Assembly: GCA_046263195.1 (NCBI GenBank)
Contig: JBHELG010000056.1
Span: 1-27,689, forward strand
Length of the DNA stretch: 27,689 nucleotides
Direction: 5' to 3'
Source: JBHELG01 sp046263195
GTDB taxonomy: Bacteria; Actinomycetota; Nitriliruptoria; Nitriliruptorales; JAHWKO01
Part shown: positions 21,208 to 27,689 of the stretch, piece after piece
Layout of the letters: the number at the start of each line of letters is the position of its first letter
Position numbering within the stretch: position 1 is the first letter of the stretch
Notes under the pieces: generated by a model
Databases searched by the model: none
Told to the model about the DNA's origin: nothing
The model's input: the letters and a program-made list of their open reading frames with translations, nothing else
Made by a program: the position numbers and the translations under genes

Positions 21208-22335
21208 TCACCTGGGGGGTCGTGACGAGGACGAGCCGCCGTCGGCCGACGAGCCGACCTGCTGTGGCGACGCGCCCATCTGCGTCTGAGGATCCGACCC
21301 GGGTTCTCCGGAGTGCAGCCAGACGACGCGCTGCGGCACACCGAAATCAATCCCCTCGCGCTCGAAGGCCTCCTTCAGCCGTGCGCGCAGCTCACGGGCG
21401 ACGTTGTACTGCTCGAGTGGCCTGGTCTGAACGACGAGACGGATCACGATGCCATCCGGGTTGAACGCTTCCACACCCCACACCTCGGGCTCCTGGGTGA
21501 TGAGCCCGGACCACTCGGGCTCGCGCCAGAGTGCGTCGGCAACCTCCTTGATGACCCGTTTCGCGTGAGCGATGTCGTTGTCATAGGCGATCTCGATGTC
21601 GAGCACCGCTCGTGACCACTCCTGCGACTTGTTCCCGACCTTCTCGATGCGCCCGTTCGGAATGTGCCAGAGCACCCCCTTCACGTCCCGGATGCGGGTA
21701 ACCCGCAGCCCTACATTCTCGACGACACCCGACGTCCCCCCCGCCTCGATGATGTCGCCGACCCCGTACTGGTCCTCGACGAGCATGAAGATGCCCGACA
21801 GGAAGTCTCGCACGAGGTTCTGGGCCCCGAAGCCGATCGCCACACCCGCCACCCCGGCGCCGGCGACGAGCGGGCCGAGGTTGATGCCGAGCTCACCGAG
21901 CACGGTGAGAGCCGCGACGGCCCAGACCGTGAAGTTCGAGGCTCCTCGCAGCAGGCCCTTGAGAGCCTGGGCCCGCTGGCGTCGGCGGGCCGCCTGATCC
22001 CGGTCGGCCTCGGGCAGAGGACTGCGTGGTCGCCGGCCGGTGATCCAGGCGAGTCGCCCCGGGGGCACACCGTGCTGTATGCGGAGCGCGAGCCGATCGA
22101 TCGAACGGCGCAGGAAGCGGCTGGCCAGCCAGGCGAGCAGGATGACGATGAGAATCTTGCCCGGCGTCGCGATGAGCAGGTCCGCGGCCCTGGCCAGCCT
22201 CACCTGGCCGGTGAGGTCGACTACGGCCTCGCAGAGGAGGCTCGGCGTATCGTCCGGGATGTCTGGATCGATGCAGGCTTCGCGCACCAAAGGGCCGTAC
22301 TGCTGAGCCAGCGCGACCAGCGTGACGAGAGGCAT
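21208..22335 (-). CDS. small-conductance mechanosensitive channel, MscS family
   Basis: The 375-residue membrane protein opens under membrane tension to release solutes during osmotic downshift. Membrane segments lie near residues 50-70 and 130-150, followed by the pore helix motif GVAIGFGAQNLVRDFLSGIFMLVEDQY, the most conserved part of MscS. The beta domain has VENVGLRVTRIRDVKGVLWHIPNG and a mixed C-terminal domain follows. The last 30 residues are Gly/Ser/Pro-rich. ATG 22335 has GGAG 5 nt upstream. That ribosome site lies inside a perfect 6-bp hairpin (22340-22360), so translation may depend on RNA structure. It follows panB on the same strand after 155 bp. Confidence 0.92.
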   Translation of the reverse strand: MPLVTLVALAQQYGPLVREACIDPDIPDDTPSLLCEAVVDLTGQVRLARAADLLIATPGKILIVILLAWLASRFLRRSIDRLALRIQHGVPPGRLAWITGRRPRSPLPEADRDQAARRRQRAQALKGLLRGASNFTVWAVAALTVLGELGINLGPLVAGAGVAGVAIGFGAQNLVRDFLSGIFMLVEDQYGVGDIIEAGGTSGVVENVGLRVTRIRDVKGVLWHIPNGRIEKVGNKSQEWSRAVLDIEIAYDNDIAHAKRVIKEVADALWREPEWSGLITQEPEVWGVEAFNPDGIVIRLVVQTRPLEQYNVARELRARLKEAFEREGIDFGVPQRVVWLHSGEPGSDPQTQMGASPQQVGSSADGGSSSSRPPR

Positions 22336-22440
22336 GGGGACTCCGGAAAGCTTGCGGAGTTCACACCCTCGGTCAGGCGAGAGTTACCTGCCCATCAGGA
22401 ACCTGTCCGACCGGGGGGTTGCATCCCCTTCTGCTCCTAC
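22336..22440 (-). promoter_or_regulatory. structured 5' leader of mscS with a Shine-Dalgarno hairpin
   Basis: On the minus strand the GGAG ribosome site is paired in ACTCCG-N9-CGGAGT (22360-22340). Just upstream, CCC-CGGTC and GACCG-A-GGG can form a longer outer stem around a 40-nt internal part with CAGG / CCTG pairings. The layout resembles a translational switch, but it matches no riboswitch class I know. No energy calculation was possible. Confidence 0.35.
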
Positions 22441-22490
22441 CTCCGATGCCGACGTGCTGGCCCGGCGGCTCCCCTGCCGAAACGGGCTGT

Positions 22491-23438
22491 TCAGTAGCTG
22501 TGTTCCTCCCCCGGGTAGTCCCCATGCGCGACTTCGCTTGCGAAGGCCTTCACGGCCGCTGTGATCTCGCTGCGCAGATTGGCGTACTGCTTGACGAATC
22601 GCGGGAGTTTGCCGCTCGTCAACCCGAGGAAGTCGTGCCAGACCAGGACCTGCCCGTCGGTTTCCGGCCCGGCTCCTATGCCGATGGTGGGAATGTCGAG
22701 CGCCGCGGTCACACGAGCGGCGAGTTCGGCCGGGACGCATTCGAGCACGATCGAGAACGCGCCGGCGTCGGCGAGGGCGACCGCATCGTCGAGTATCCGC
22801 TGGGCGGCCTCCTCGTCCCGTCCTTGCACCTTGAACCCACCGAACTGGTTGACCGACTGTGGCGTGAGCCCCAGGTGCCCCATGACCGGAATGCCGGCTC
22901 TGACCAGTGAAGAGGTGACCTCGGCCATGGGGCCCCCGCCCTCGAGTTTCACCGCGTTTGCGCCCCCTTCCTTGAGGAATCGCGTCGCGTTGGCGAGGGC
23001 CTGCGAGGGACCCTCCTGATAGGAACCGAAGGGCATGTCCGCTACGACCAGGCCGCGTTGAATGCCGCGGGAGGTCGCCCGGACATGATGGAGCATCTCG
23101 TCGACGGTGACGGGGATCGTCGACGAGTAGCCGAGGACGACCATCCCGAGCGAGTCGCCGACGAGGACGACAGGGATGCCGGCCTCGTCAAGGATGCGAG
23201 CCGAGAGGTAGTCGTAGGCGGTGAGCATGGCGAACCGCTCGCCCCGCTTCTTCATGGCCTGCAGGTGATGGATCGTGACGGGGCTCGGGGGGGCGTCGAC
23301 CGGGGAGACCCCGGCAGGTGTTGTGGAGGGGAAGCTTGCGGGTGCGGGTGGGAGAGCGGTCTCGGCCTGCCCGGGGACGGGCCGCGGGCCCGGCGGGTGG
23401 GGAGATGCAAGACCGCGGGGGGGACGAGTGGGGGACAT
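22491..23438 (-). CDS. panB: 3-methyl-2-oxobutanoate hydroxymethyltransferase PanB, with repeat-derived N-terminal extension
   Basis: PanB makes ketopantoate from ketoisovalerate and methylene-tetrahydrofolate, the first committed step to pantothenate and CoA. The TIM-barrel motifs are plain: MLTAYDYLSARILDEAGI, VLVGDSLGMVVLGY, VADMPFGSY with substrate-binding residues, AVKLEGG, GHLGLTPQS, ECVPAELA and GIGAGPETDGQVLVWHD. ATG 23438 was chosen for an AGGAGG site 7 nt upstream, giving 315 residues. That is about 45 more than usual. The extra N-terminus is proline-rich; residues 8-28 are encoded by palindromic repeat copy C and match residues 8-29 of the Rieske protein. No other start lies between the repeat and the barrel. 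No panC or panD is adjacent. Confidence 0.93.
   Translation of the reverse strand: MSPTRPPRGLASPHPPGPRPVPGQAETALPPAPASFPSTTPAGVSPVDAPPSPVTIHHLQAMKKRGERFAMLTAYDYLSARILDEAGIPVVLVGDSLGMVVLGYSSTIPVTVDEMLHHVRATSRGIQRGLVVADMPFGSYQEGPSQALANATRFLKEGGANAVKLEGGGPMAEVTSSLVRAGIPVMGHLGLTPQSVNQFGGFKVQGRDEEAAQRILDDAVALADAGAFSIVLECVPAELAARVTAALDIPTIGIGAGPETDGQVLVWHDFLGLTSGKLPRFVKQYANLRSEITAAVKAFASEVAHGDYPGEEHSY
23356..23416 (+). repeat. palindromic dispersed element, copy C (in-frame in panB)
   Basis: A 61-bp copy bounded by perfect GCGGTCT / AGACCGC ends, with an inner GGGCC-GCG-GGCCC hairpin and a CCC-GGC-GGG hairpin. It aligns without gaps to copy A and with one 3-nt gap to copy B. It starts 22 nt downstream of the panB ATG, as copy B does in its gene, and is translated on the minus strand into an ASPHPPGPRP-type peptide. 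Confidence 0.8.
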
Positions 23439-23736
23439 GAGGAGACCTCCTGCTCCTGCCGGCCCGAGTCGGGTCCAGCGGTGCGAACGTGCCTGGCAGC
23501 CGCTCGGGTGAGACATCCTCGTCACGGCTGGCTGCGGGCAGGTGCGATTGTCTCAGACCCCCGGCCTGGCGCCCAATCCATTCAAGCGTGGGCGTGCCAG
23601 GGCTGGGGGTGGTGAGGTTCAGCGGTCAACGACCCGGTGCCGGGCACTTCGACCGGTTCGAAGCCCTGCGTCAGCCGGTGTGGCGGCAACGACACCAGGG
23701 CCCACCGGGGGCTGGAGGGTTGTTCGGCCGCTGGCT
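23439..23736. other. panB upstream gap
   Basis: About 300 bp separate panB from the next minus-strand gene. A hairpin CTTCGA-CCGGT-TCGAAG lies at 23647-23663. A GGTTCGAA string there recalls a tRNA T-loop, but no clover-leaf can be formed. The rest is featureless, with no gene supported; the panB promoter is presumably here. Confidence 0.4.
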
Positions 23737-24378
23737 CTAGACGTGGTGATGGAGCATGGGGTCTCGCAGGAAGAGGTAGCGGATGTCACTGGCCGTTTGC
23801 GACAGTTTCTCCGCTGCTCCCACGGGCTTCTGCGCCTCCTCCTGGTCGGCGGCGCGGGCGTCATCCTCAGTTGGGTAGTAGATGACTTCCGTGAAGTTGC
23901 CGTCGCCATGGTCGGCGATGATCCCACCGACCAGGCCCAGTTGATGGTCGCGGACGAACTCCTGCTCCGTCTTGGCGATCTCGTCCATCATGCCGTCCAG
24001 GTCTCGCGACCATCCCTGGATGATCTGTACGAACCCGGCGTCCTGGCGCTCCCAGGCGCCGTAGGTAGCGACTGTCTCGCAGTCTTGAATCGTGACGTCC
24101 CCGGAGAAGTGCCGCTCCATCTCGCGCCACCACTCGTCCTGCTCGGGGCGCTGGGAGTTGCGACGCACAGCCTCGCCCGACGCGAAGGTGACCACCGCGA
24201 TGAACTCGCCGTCGCTGAAGCCCGCCGTGGAGGCGAGCCACCCGATGCCTTCGGGCGCGATCTCGGTGGCCCAACGCTCCCACGTCCTGCGTGCTTCCTC
24301 CCTGTCCCTCACCGAGCCCTGGATGACCTGGACGAAAATGTTGCTTTTGGTAGGGAAACCTCCGTACTGCTCAGGCAT
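23737..24378 (-). CDS. unknown protein with two tandem dimeric alpha/beta-barrel (ABM-like) domains
   Basis: The 213-residue protein consists of two related halves. Residues 13-105 begin IFVQVIQGSVRDREEARR and include GFSDGEFIAVVTFASGEAVRRNSQRPEQ. Residues 114-205 begin GFVQIIQGWSRDLDGMMDE and include DGNFTEVIYYPTEDDARAADQEEAQKP. The repeated FVQ-IQG strand and the later FTEVIYY strand are typical of the ferredoxin-like ABM fold, here as a fused pseudo-dimer. Some ABM proteins are monooxygenases or heme-binding, others have no known activity; I cannot assign one. ATG 24378 follows AAGGAGG 7 nt upstream, a very strong site. It is monocistronic, 298 bp from panB. Confidence 0.7.
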   Translation of the reverse strand: MPEQYGGFPTKSNIFVQVIQGSVRDREEARRTWERWATEIAPEGIGWLASTAGFSDGEFIAVVTFASGEAVRRNSQRPEQDEWWREMERHFSGDVTIQDCETVATYGAWERQDAGFVQIIQGWSRDLDGMMDEIAKTEQEFVRDHQLGLVGGIIADHGDGNFTEVIYYPTEDDARAADQEEAQKPVGAAEKLSQTASDIRYLFLRDPMLHHHV

Positions 24379-24658
24379 TGGGGCCCTCCTTGTGACTCGA
24401 GCACTATGTCGCCCGGTAGCACGGAACCTGTTCCAACTCTTGTTTCGTCGTGCCCCTGGCGGCGCGTCCGCATTTCCAGCATAACTGCAGGGAGAGGGCG
24501 ACCAGGGGTCCCTGAGGGTGACCTCTAGTCGGTTTGCATCTAGACCAGGCTCCCCGTGTCTCTGAATACGGTGACGGAGGCGTGAGGGGTTGATTTTTTG
24601 CGCGAGAGGTCGTAGTAGCGGCCTTTGGCCTGCCAGACCGCTCCTCCGGCCTCCTGGC
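24379..24658 (-). promoter_or_regulatory. gap upstream of the ABM-like gene with candidate promoter and operator
   Basis: A TATGCT -10-like hexamer lies at 24483-24478 (minus strand), without a clear -35. Between it and the gene sits the 12-bp inverted repeat GGAAC-CT-GTTCC (24423-24434), a candidate operator. A T6 run at 24593-24598 has no good stem before it. GGCC-rich small hairpins follow the nadE stop near 24615-24660. No gene is seen. Confidence 0.3.
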
Positions 24659-26368
24659 CTAGCCCTTCCAGCCGTTCGTGACCGGGATGTGGCGATCCTT
24701 GCCGAAGGCGCGCTCGGTGATGCGTACCCCGAGCGCGGCTTGCCGCCGCTTGTACTCCGTGTGGTCGATCATGGCGACGACCTGGCGCACCGTGTGGCGC
24801 TCGTGTCCGCGGGCCACGATGTCGTCGATGCTGAGGTCATCCTCCACGTAGGCGCACATGATGGGGTCGAGCACCTCGTAGGGGGGCAGCGTGTCCTCGT
24901 CACGCTGACCAGGGCGGAGCTCGGCGGTGGGAGGCCTGGTGAGCACGCTTTGCGGTATGACCTCGCCCCGCTCGTTCCGCTGGCGAGCGAGGTCGTAGAC
25001 GAGCAGTTTGTGCACGTCGATGAGGGGGGCGAAGCCGCCGACCATGTCGCCGTAGAGGGTGGCGTATCCCACTGCCGCCTCGCTCTTGTTGCCCGTTGCG
25101 AGCACGACGGGGCCGAGCTTGTTCGAAATGGCCATGAGCAGCATGCCCCGGAGGCGGGCCTGGATGTTCTCCTCGGTCTCGTCCGCTTCCCGGCCCGCGA
25201 AGAGATCGGACAGGGCGTCCTCGAACCCTTCCATCAGGGCCCTGATGTCTATCCGGGCCGTGGCGATGCCTAGGTTCTTCGCCACCTCCTCTGCGTCCTG
25301 GAGCGACTGCTCGCTCGTGTGGGGTGAGGGCATGAGCACGCCGAGGACATTGTGGGCTTCGAGCGCATCCACCGCGATCGCGGCGGTGATCGCCGAATCG
25401 ATGCCACCGGACAGCCCGACCACGGCCCGCTCGAAGCCGTTCTTGCGGCAGTAGTCGCGGGTGCCGAGCACGAGCGCCTCCCAGACCTCCGCCACCGGGT
25501 CGAGTCGAGGCTTCGGTGGTGCACTGGAGAGCTCCGCTCGTTCTCCGGGGTTGCCGCGCAGGTTCGCAGCACCAGCCACGGGCTCGGCGCCCACCTCGAG
25601 GTCGACGAAGAGCAGGTCGGCGGCGAACTGGGCGGCTCGGGCCACAACCGCCCCGTCGGGTGCGCAGACGAACGAGTCGCCGTCGAACACGAGCCCGTCC
25701 TGACCTCCCACCGCGTTGCAGTACACGACCCAGATCCCGTCCTGTTCGGCATGGTGGCGCACCCAGCGCTCACGCTGGTCGCGCTTGCCGCGGTGGTAGG
25801 GGGAGGCGTTCAACACCACGACGACCCGGGCACCCCGTCGAGCCGTGTCGACCATGGCGCCCTGTCGGGCCCAGATGTCTTCGCAGATGACCACGCCCGT
25901 GGCCACTCCCGCCACGTTCACGACCAGTGGCTCCTGGCCGGCGGTGAACCAGCGAGCCTCGTCAAATACCCCGTAGGTCGGCAGCCGGCGCTTGTGATAG
26001 ACGGAAACCACATCTCCGTCTGCGAGCACCGCGGCGCTGTCGTGCAGGTCGTCCCGCGCGGGGACGGTGAAGTCCCACTCCCTGGTATCGGCCGCCCGGC
26101 CGTCTCGGGCCACGAAACCCACCACCGCGACCGTCCCCTCAGGCCCCTGCGCAGCGGCCCGCTCGATCGCCTCGCCGTTCGCGGCGACGAACTCCGCCTT
26201 CAGGAGGAGATCCTCCGGCGGGTAGCCGCTGACTACCAGCTCAGGAAAGACGGCGAGGTCCGCCCCTTGTCGGGCTGCCTCCCGCCAAGCCGCGAGTACC
26301 AGGTTCGTATTGCCGTCGACGTCCCCGACGAGGGGGTTGATCTGCGCGAGGGCGAGGCGCAAGGCCAT
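24659..26368 (-). CDS. nadE: glutamine-dependent NAD+ synthetase
   Basis: The 569-residue enzyme amidates deamido-NAD with glutamine and ATP, the last step of NAD synthesis. The N-terminal nitrilase-like glutaminase has its Glu43-Lys126-Cys162 triad in VFPELVVSGYPPEDL, VYHKRRLPTYGVFDE and VICEDIWARQG. The C-terminal synthetase has the ATP-pyrophosphatase loop SGGIDS at residues 320-325, then GTGNKSE-like ATGNKSEAAVGYATLYGD and TRPPTAELRPGQ-DEDTLPPYEVLD. ATG 26368 has AAGGAGG 4-5 nt upstream. It is divergent from the glutamine synthetase, whose product it uses; any coordinated control is speculation. Assignment is secure. Confidence 0.96.
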   Translation of the reverse strand: MALRLALAQINPLVGDVDGNTNLVLAAWREAARQGADLAVFPELVVSGYPPEDLLLKAEFVAANGEAIERAAAQGPEGTVAVVGFVARDGRAADTREWDFTVPARDDLHDSAAVLADGDVVSVYHKRRLPTYGVFDEARWFTAGQEPLVVNVAGVATGVVICEDIWARQGAMVDTARRGARVVVVLNASPYHRGKRDQRERWVRHHAEQDGIWVVYCNAVGGQDGLVFDGDSFVCAPDGAVVARAAQFAADLLFVDLEVGAEPVAGAANLRGNPGERAELSSAPPKPRLDPVAEVWEALVLGTRDYCRKNGFERAVVGLSGGIDSAITAAIAVDALEAHNVLGVLMPSPHTSEQSLQDAEEVAKNLGIATARIDIRALMEGFEDALSDLFAGREADETEENIQARLRGMLLMAISNKLGPVVLATGNKSEAAVGYATLYGDMVGGFAPLIDVHKLLVYDLARQRNERGEVIPQSVLTRPPTAELRPGQRDEDTLPPYEVLDPIMCAYVEDDLSIDDIVARGHERHTVRQVVAMIDHTEYKRRQAALGVRITERAFGKDRHIPVTNGWKG

Positions 26369-26745
26369 CCGGCCTCCTTTCTTCTCCCTCCCAGCTCCGT
26401 CGCGGTGTTGCAGTTCCCGCCCGCCTCCGTCCCGTGGCCCCAGTGGCCGGGACCGCGTTGCGATCTACCGCGTGGGGTGCTGATCGCTCCGGTCAGGTTC
26501 GAACGCAGGCCTACCGGAGATGCAGCGGGAACGGTGGGGACTCGGCTGCCGGCACTTCGTCGCCAGGGTACGCCAACCGGAGGTCACGTCCGGGGCGGAC
26601 CGCAGGGCGTGAGCCGAGAAGTGGTCGTAGAAGGTGATGACTACGATGGCCACGACACTCGTACGCGAGCTCAGACGAGGCGGTCCCCGACCAACGAGAC
26701 CGCGACGGAGGCGGTTCCTGACGCAGAGGTCAGCTGGAGGGCGGT
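26369..26745. promoter_or_regulatory. divergent nadE / glutamine synthetase control region
   Basis: This 377-bp gap has no supported gene. A perfect 7-bp stem CTCCGGT / ACCGGAG with a 19-nt loop, inside which AGG / CCT can also pair, lies at 26487-26519. It would be in the leader or promoter of either gene. I searched for GlnR half-sites at 6-bp spacing and found none, and no glnA-type glutamine riboswitch pattern either. Short frames on both strands here were not supported. Confidence 0.45.
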
Positions 26746-27689
26746 ATGGAAAAGCAGCAGGAGTACGTGCTCCGAACTGTCGAGGAGCGCGACATACGTT
26801 TCATCCGCCTGTGGTTCACCGACGTGCTCGGCTTCCTCAAGAGTGTGGCGATCACCGCGGCGGAGCTCGAGGGGGCCTTCGTGGAGGGCATCGGCTTCGA
26901 TGGCTCGGCCATCGACGGCTTCGCTCGAGTGCAGGAGGCCGACATGCTTGCCGTTCCGGACGCGAGCACCTTCCAGGTGCTGCCTGGACGGCCGCAGCCG
27001 CAGGGCGTGGCACGCATGTTCTGCGACATCTTCACGCCCGACGGGCAGCCGTTCTCCGCCGACCCTCGCCAGGTGCTCCGCCGCAACCTCCAGCGCGCCG
27101 CTGACATGGGGTTCACCTTCTATGTCCATCCCGAGATGGAGTTCTTCCTGTTCCCGTCTGCCGACGACCCCACCCCCCTCGACAAGGGTGGGTACTTCGA
27201 CATGACCCCCAGCGACATCCAGCAGGATTTCCGCCGCCAGGCAATCAACACGCTGGAGTTGATGGGCATCAGCGTCGAGTACAGCCACCACGAGGTGGCG
27301 CCCTCCCAGCACGAGATCGACCTGCGGTATGCCGACGCGCTGACCATGGCCGACAACATCATGACGTTTCGCCTCGTCGTGAAGGAGACGGCGCTCGCCC
27401 GCGGCATCTACGCCACCTTCATCCCCAAACCGTTGGAGCGGCAGTGGGGCAACGGTATGCACCTGCACATGTCGCTCTTCGAAGGCGATCGCAACGCCTT
27501 CCACGACCCCTCCGACGAGTACCACCTGTCGAAGGTCGCGAAGGCCTTCACGGCGGGCATCCTTCACCATGCCCGTGAGATCACCGCGGTCACCAACCAG
27601 TGGGTCAACTCCTACAAGCGACTTACGGCAGGCCCGGGCTATCCGGTATCCGAAGCCCCCGTATACGTGTGTTGGGGTCGTCACAACCG
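26746..27689 (+). CDS. type I glutamine synthetase, 3'-truncated by window edge
   Basis: Makes glutamine from glutamate, ammonium and ATP in the cytoplasm. The visible 314 residues include the beta-grasp start (IRFIRLWFTDVLGFLKSV), the DGSAIDGFARVQEADM segment, DPRQVLRRN, the metal-site Glu pair in HPEMEFFLF, EVAPSQHEIDLRY, the GNGMHLHMSLF histidine loop and NSYKRLTAGPGYP, ending at WGRHN. Two usual residues vary: DGSS is DGSA, and the common HVHQS is HLHMS, which suggests a GS subgroup other than the classical GlnA1. The adenylylation site lies beyond the edge. ATG 26746 has GGAGG 5 nt upstream. It would consume ammonium made by the nitrogen island, but no GlnR box is seen. Confidence 0.9.
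   Translation, partial: MEKQQEYVLRTVEERDIRFIRLWFTDVLGFLKSVAITAAELEGAFVEGIGFDGSAIDGFARVQEADMLAVPDASTFQVLPGRPQPQGVARMFCDIFTPDGQPFSADPRQVLRRNLQRAADMGFTFYVHPEMEFFLFPSADDPTPLDKGGYFDMTPSDIQQDFRRQAINTLELMGISVEYSHHEVAPSQHEIDLRYADALTMADNIMTFRLVVKETALARGIYATFIPKPLERQWGNGMHLHMSLFEGDRNAFHDPSDEYHLSKVAKAFTAGILHHAREITAVTNQWVNSYKRLTAGPGYPVSEAPVYVCWGRHN

Noticed and set aside
23620..23700. Possible tRNA from a GGTTCGAA string at 23655-23662
   Set aside because: The flanking bases do not form a T-stem, and no acceptor, D or anticodon stem can be built around it. The string is part of a small CTTCGA / TCGAAG hairpin.
24540..24600. Intrinsic terminator suggested by the T6 run at 24593-24598
   Set aside because: No stable stem immediately precedes it and no plus-strand gene ends nearby.
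26480..26520. Second tRNA-like GGTTCGAAC string
   Set aside because: The 7-bp CTCCGGT / ACCGGAG stem around it is too close for a tRNA and no anticodon arm exists.
26465..26653. Minus-strand 62-codon frame between nadE and the glutamine synthetase
   Set aside because: The first residues look protein-like but the rest is random in character, with no ribosome site and no domain. It also lies across the glutamine synthetase control region.
26580..26745. GlnR box ahead of the glutamine synthetase
   Set aside because: Only an isolated GTCAC at 26583-26587 was found; no b-site follows at 6-bp spacing.

Overview
The window is a GC-rich chromosomal segment of an actinobacterium. The evidence is the high GC content, frequent GTG and TTG starts, an F420-dependent NADP reductase, a HemD-type regulator of the NnaR kind, GlnR-like operators, a DUF222/HNH '13E12-like' gene and a GSI-type glutamine synthetase. 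A deep-branching class such as Acidimicrobiia is plausible, but that placement is inference. I see no tRNA, rRNA, CRISPR array, intact transposase or prophage gene.

Layout. (1) 1-3812, minus strand: a PEBP/YbhB-like gene cut by the left edge, then a biotin operon transcribed bioA-bioF-bioD. (2) 3968-5902, plus strand: a polytopic GT-C-like membrane glycosyltransferase. (3) 5945-16008, minus strand: a nitrate/nitrite assimilation island. It holds a Rieske protein coupled to a siroheme nitrite/sulfite reductase, a probably decayed DUF6228-like gene, a DUF222/HNH gene with an SOS-type promoter, the HemD-winged-helix regulator NnaR, a molybdopterin nitrate reductase, and a fused DmsB-DmsC-like iron-sulfur/membrane protein. 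(4) 16179-16757, minus: clpP. (5) 17052-19224, plus: an overlapping operon of IclR regulator, ferritin-like protein and F420:NADP oxidoreductase. (6) 19284-20356, minus: class IV aminotransferase and a tiny unknown protein; then 20637-21182, plus: PduO-type cobalamin adenosyltransferase. (7) 21208-24378, minus: mscS, panB and a tandem-repeat alpha/beta-barrel protein. (8) 24659-26368, minus: glutamine-dependent nadE; then 26746 to the right edge, plus: a glutamine synthetase.

How the genes fit together. The nitrogen island appears to be a complete nitrate-to-ammonium route whose nitrate reductase is probably anchored to the membrane quinol pool by the DmsBC fusion. Nitrite reduction would be done by a single-chain siroheme enzyme with a coupled Rieske partner. 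Direct reading finds GlnR-type boxes (5-bp half-sites at exact 6-bp spacing) upstream of nnaR and nirA, and a weaker one upstream of the DmsBC fusion, so the island is likely nitrogen-regulated. The glutamine synthetase at the right edge would use the ammonium, but no GlnR box was found in front of it.

The most unusual signal is a dispersed palindromic element of 61-64 bp, present three times. One copy sits between bioA and bioF. Two copies lie in frame inside the N-termini of panB and the Rieske gene, starting exactly 22 nt after each start codon, and encode almost the same proline-rich peptide. Copies differ by compensatory changes in the outer stem. This resembles the in-frame palindromic elements known from Rickettsia (RPEs), but I do not recognise the family.
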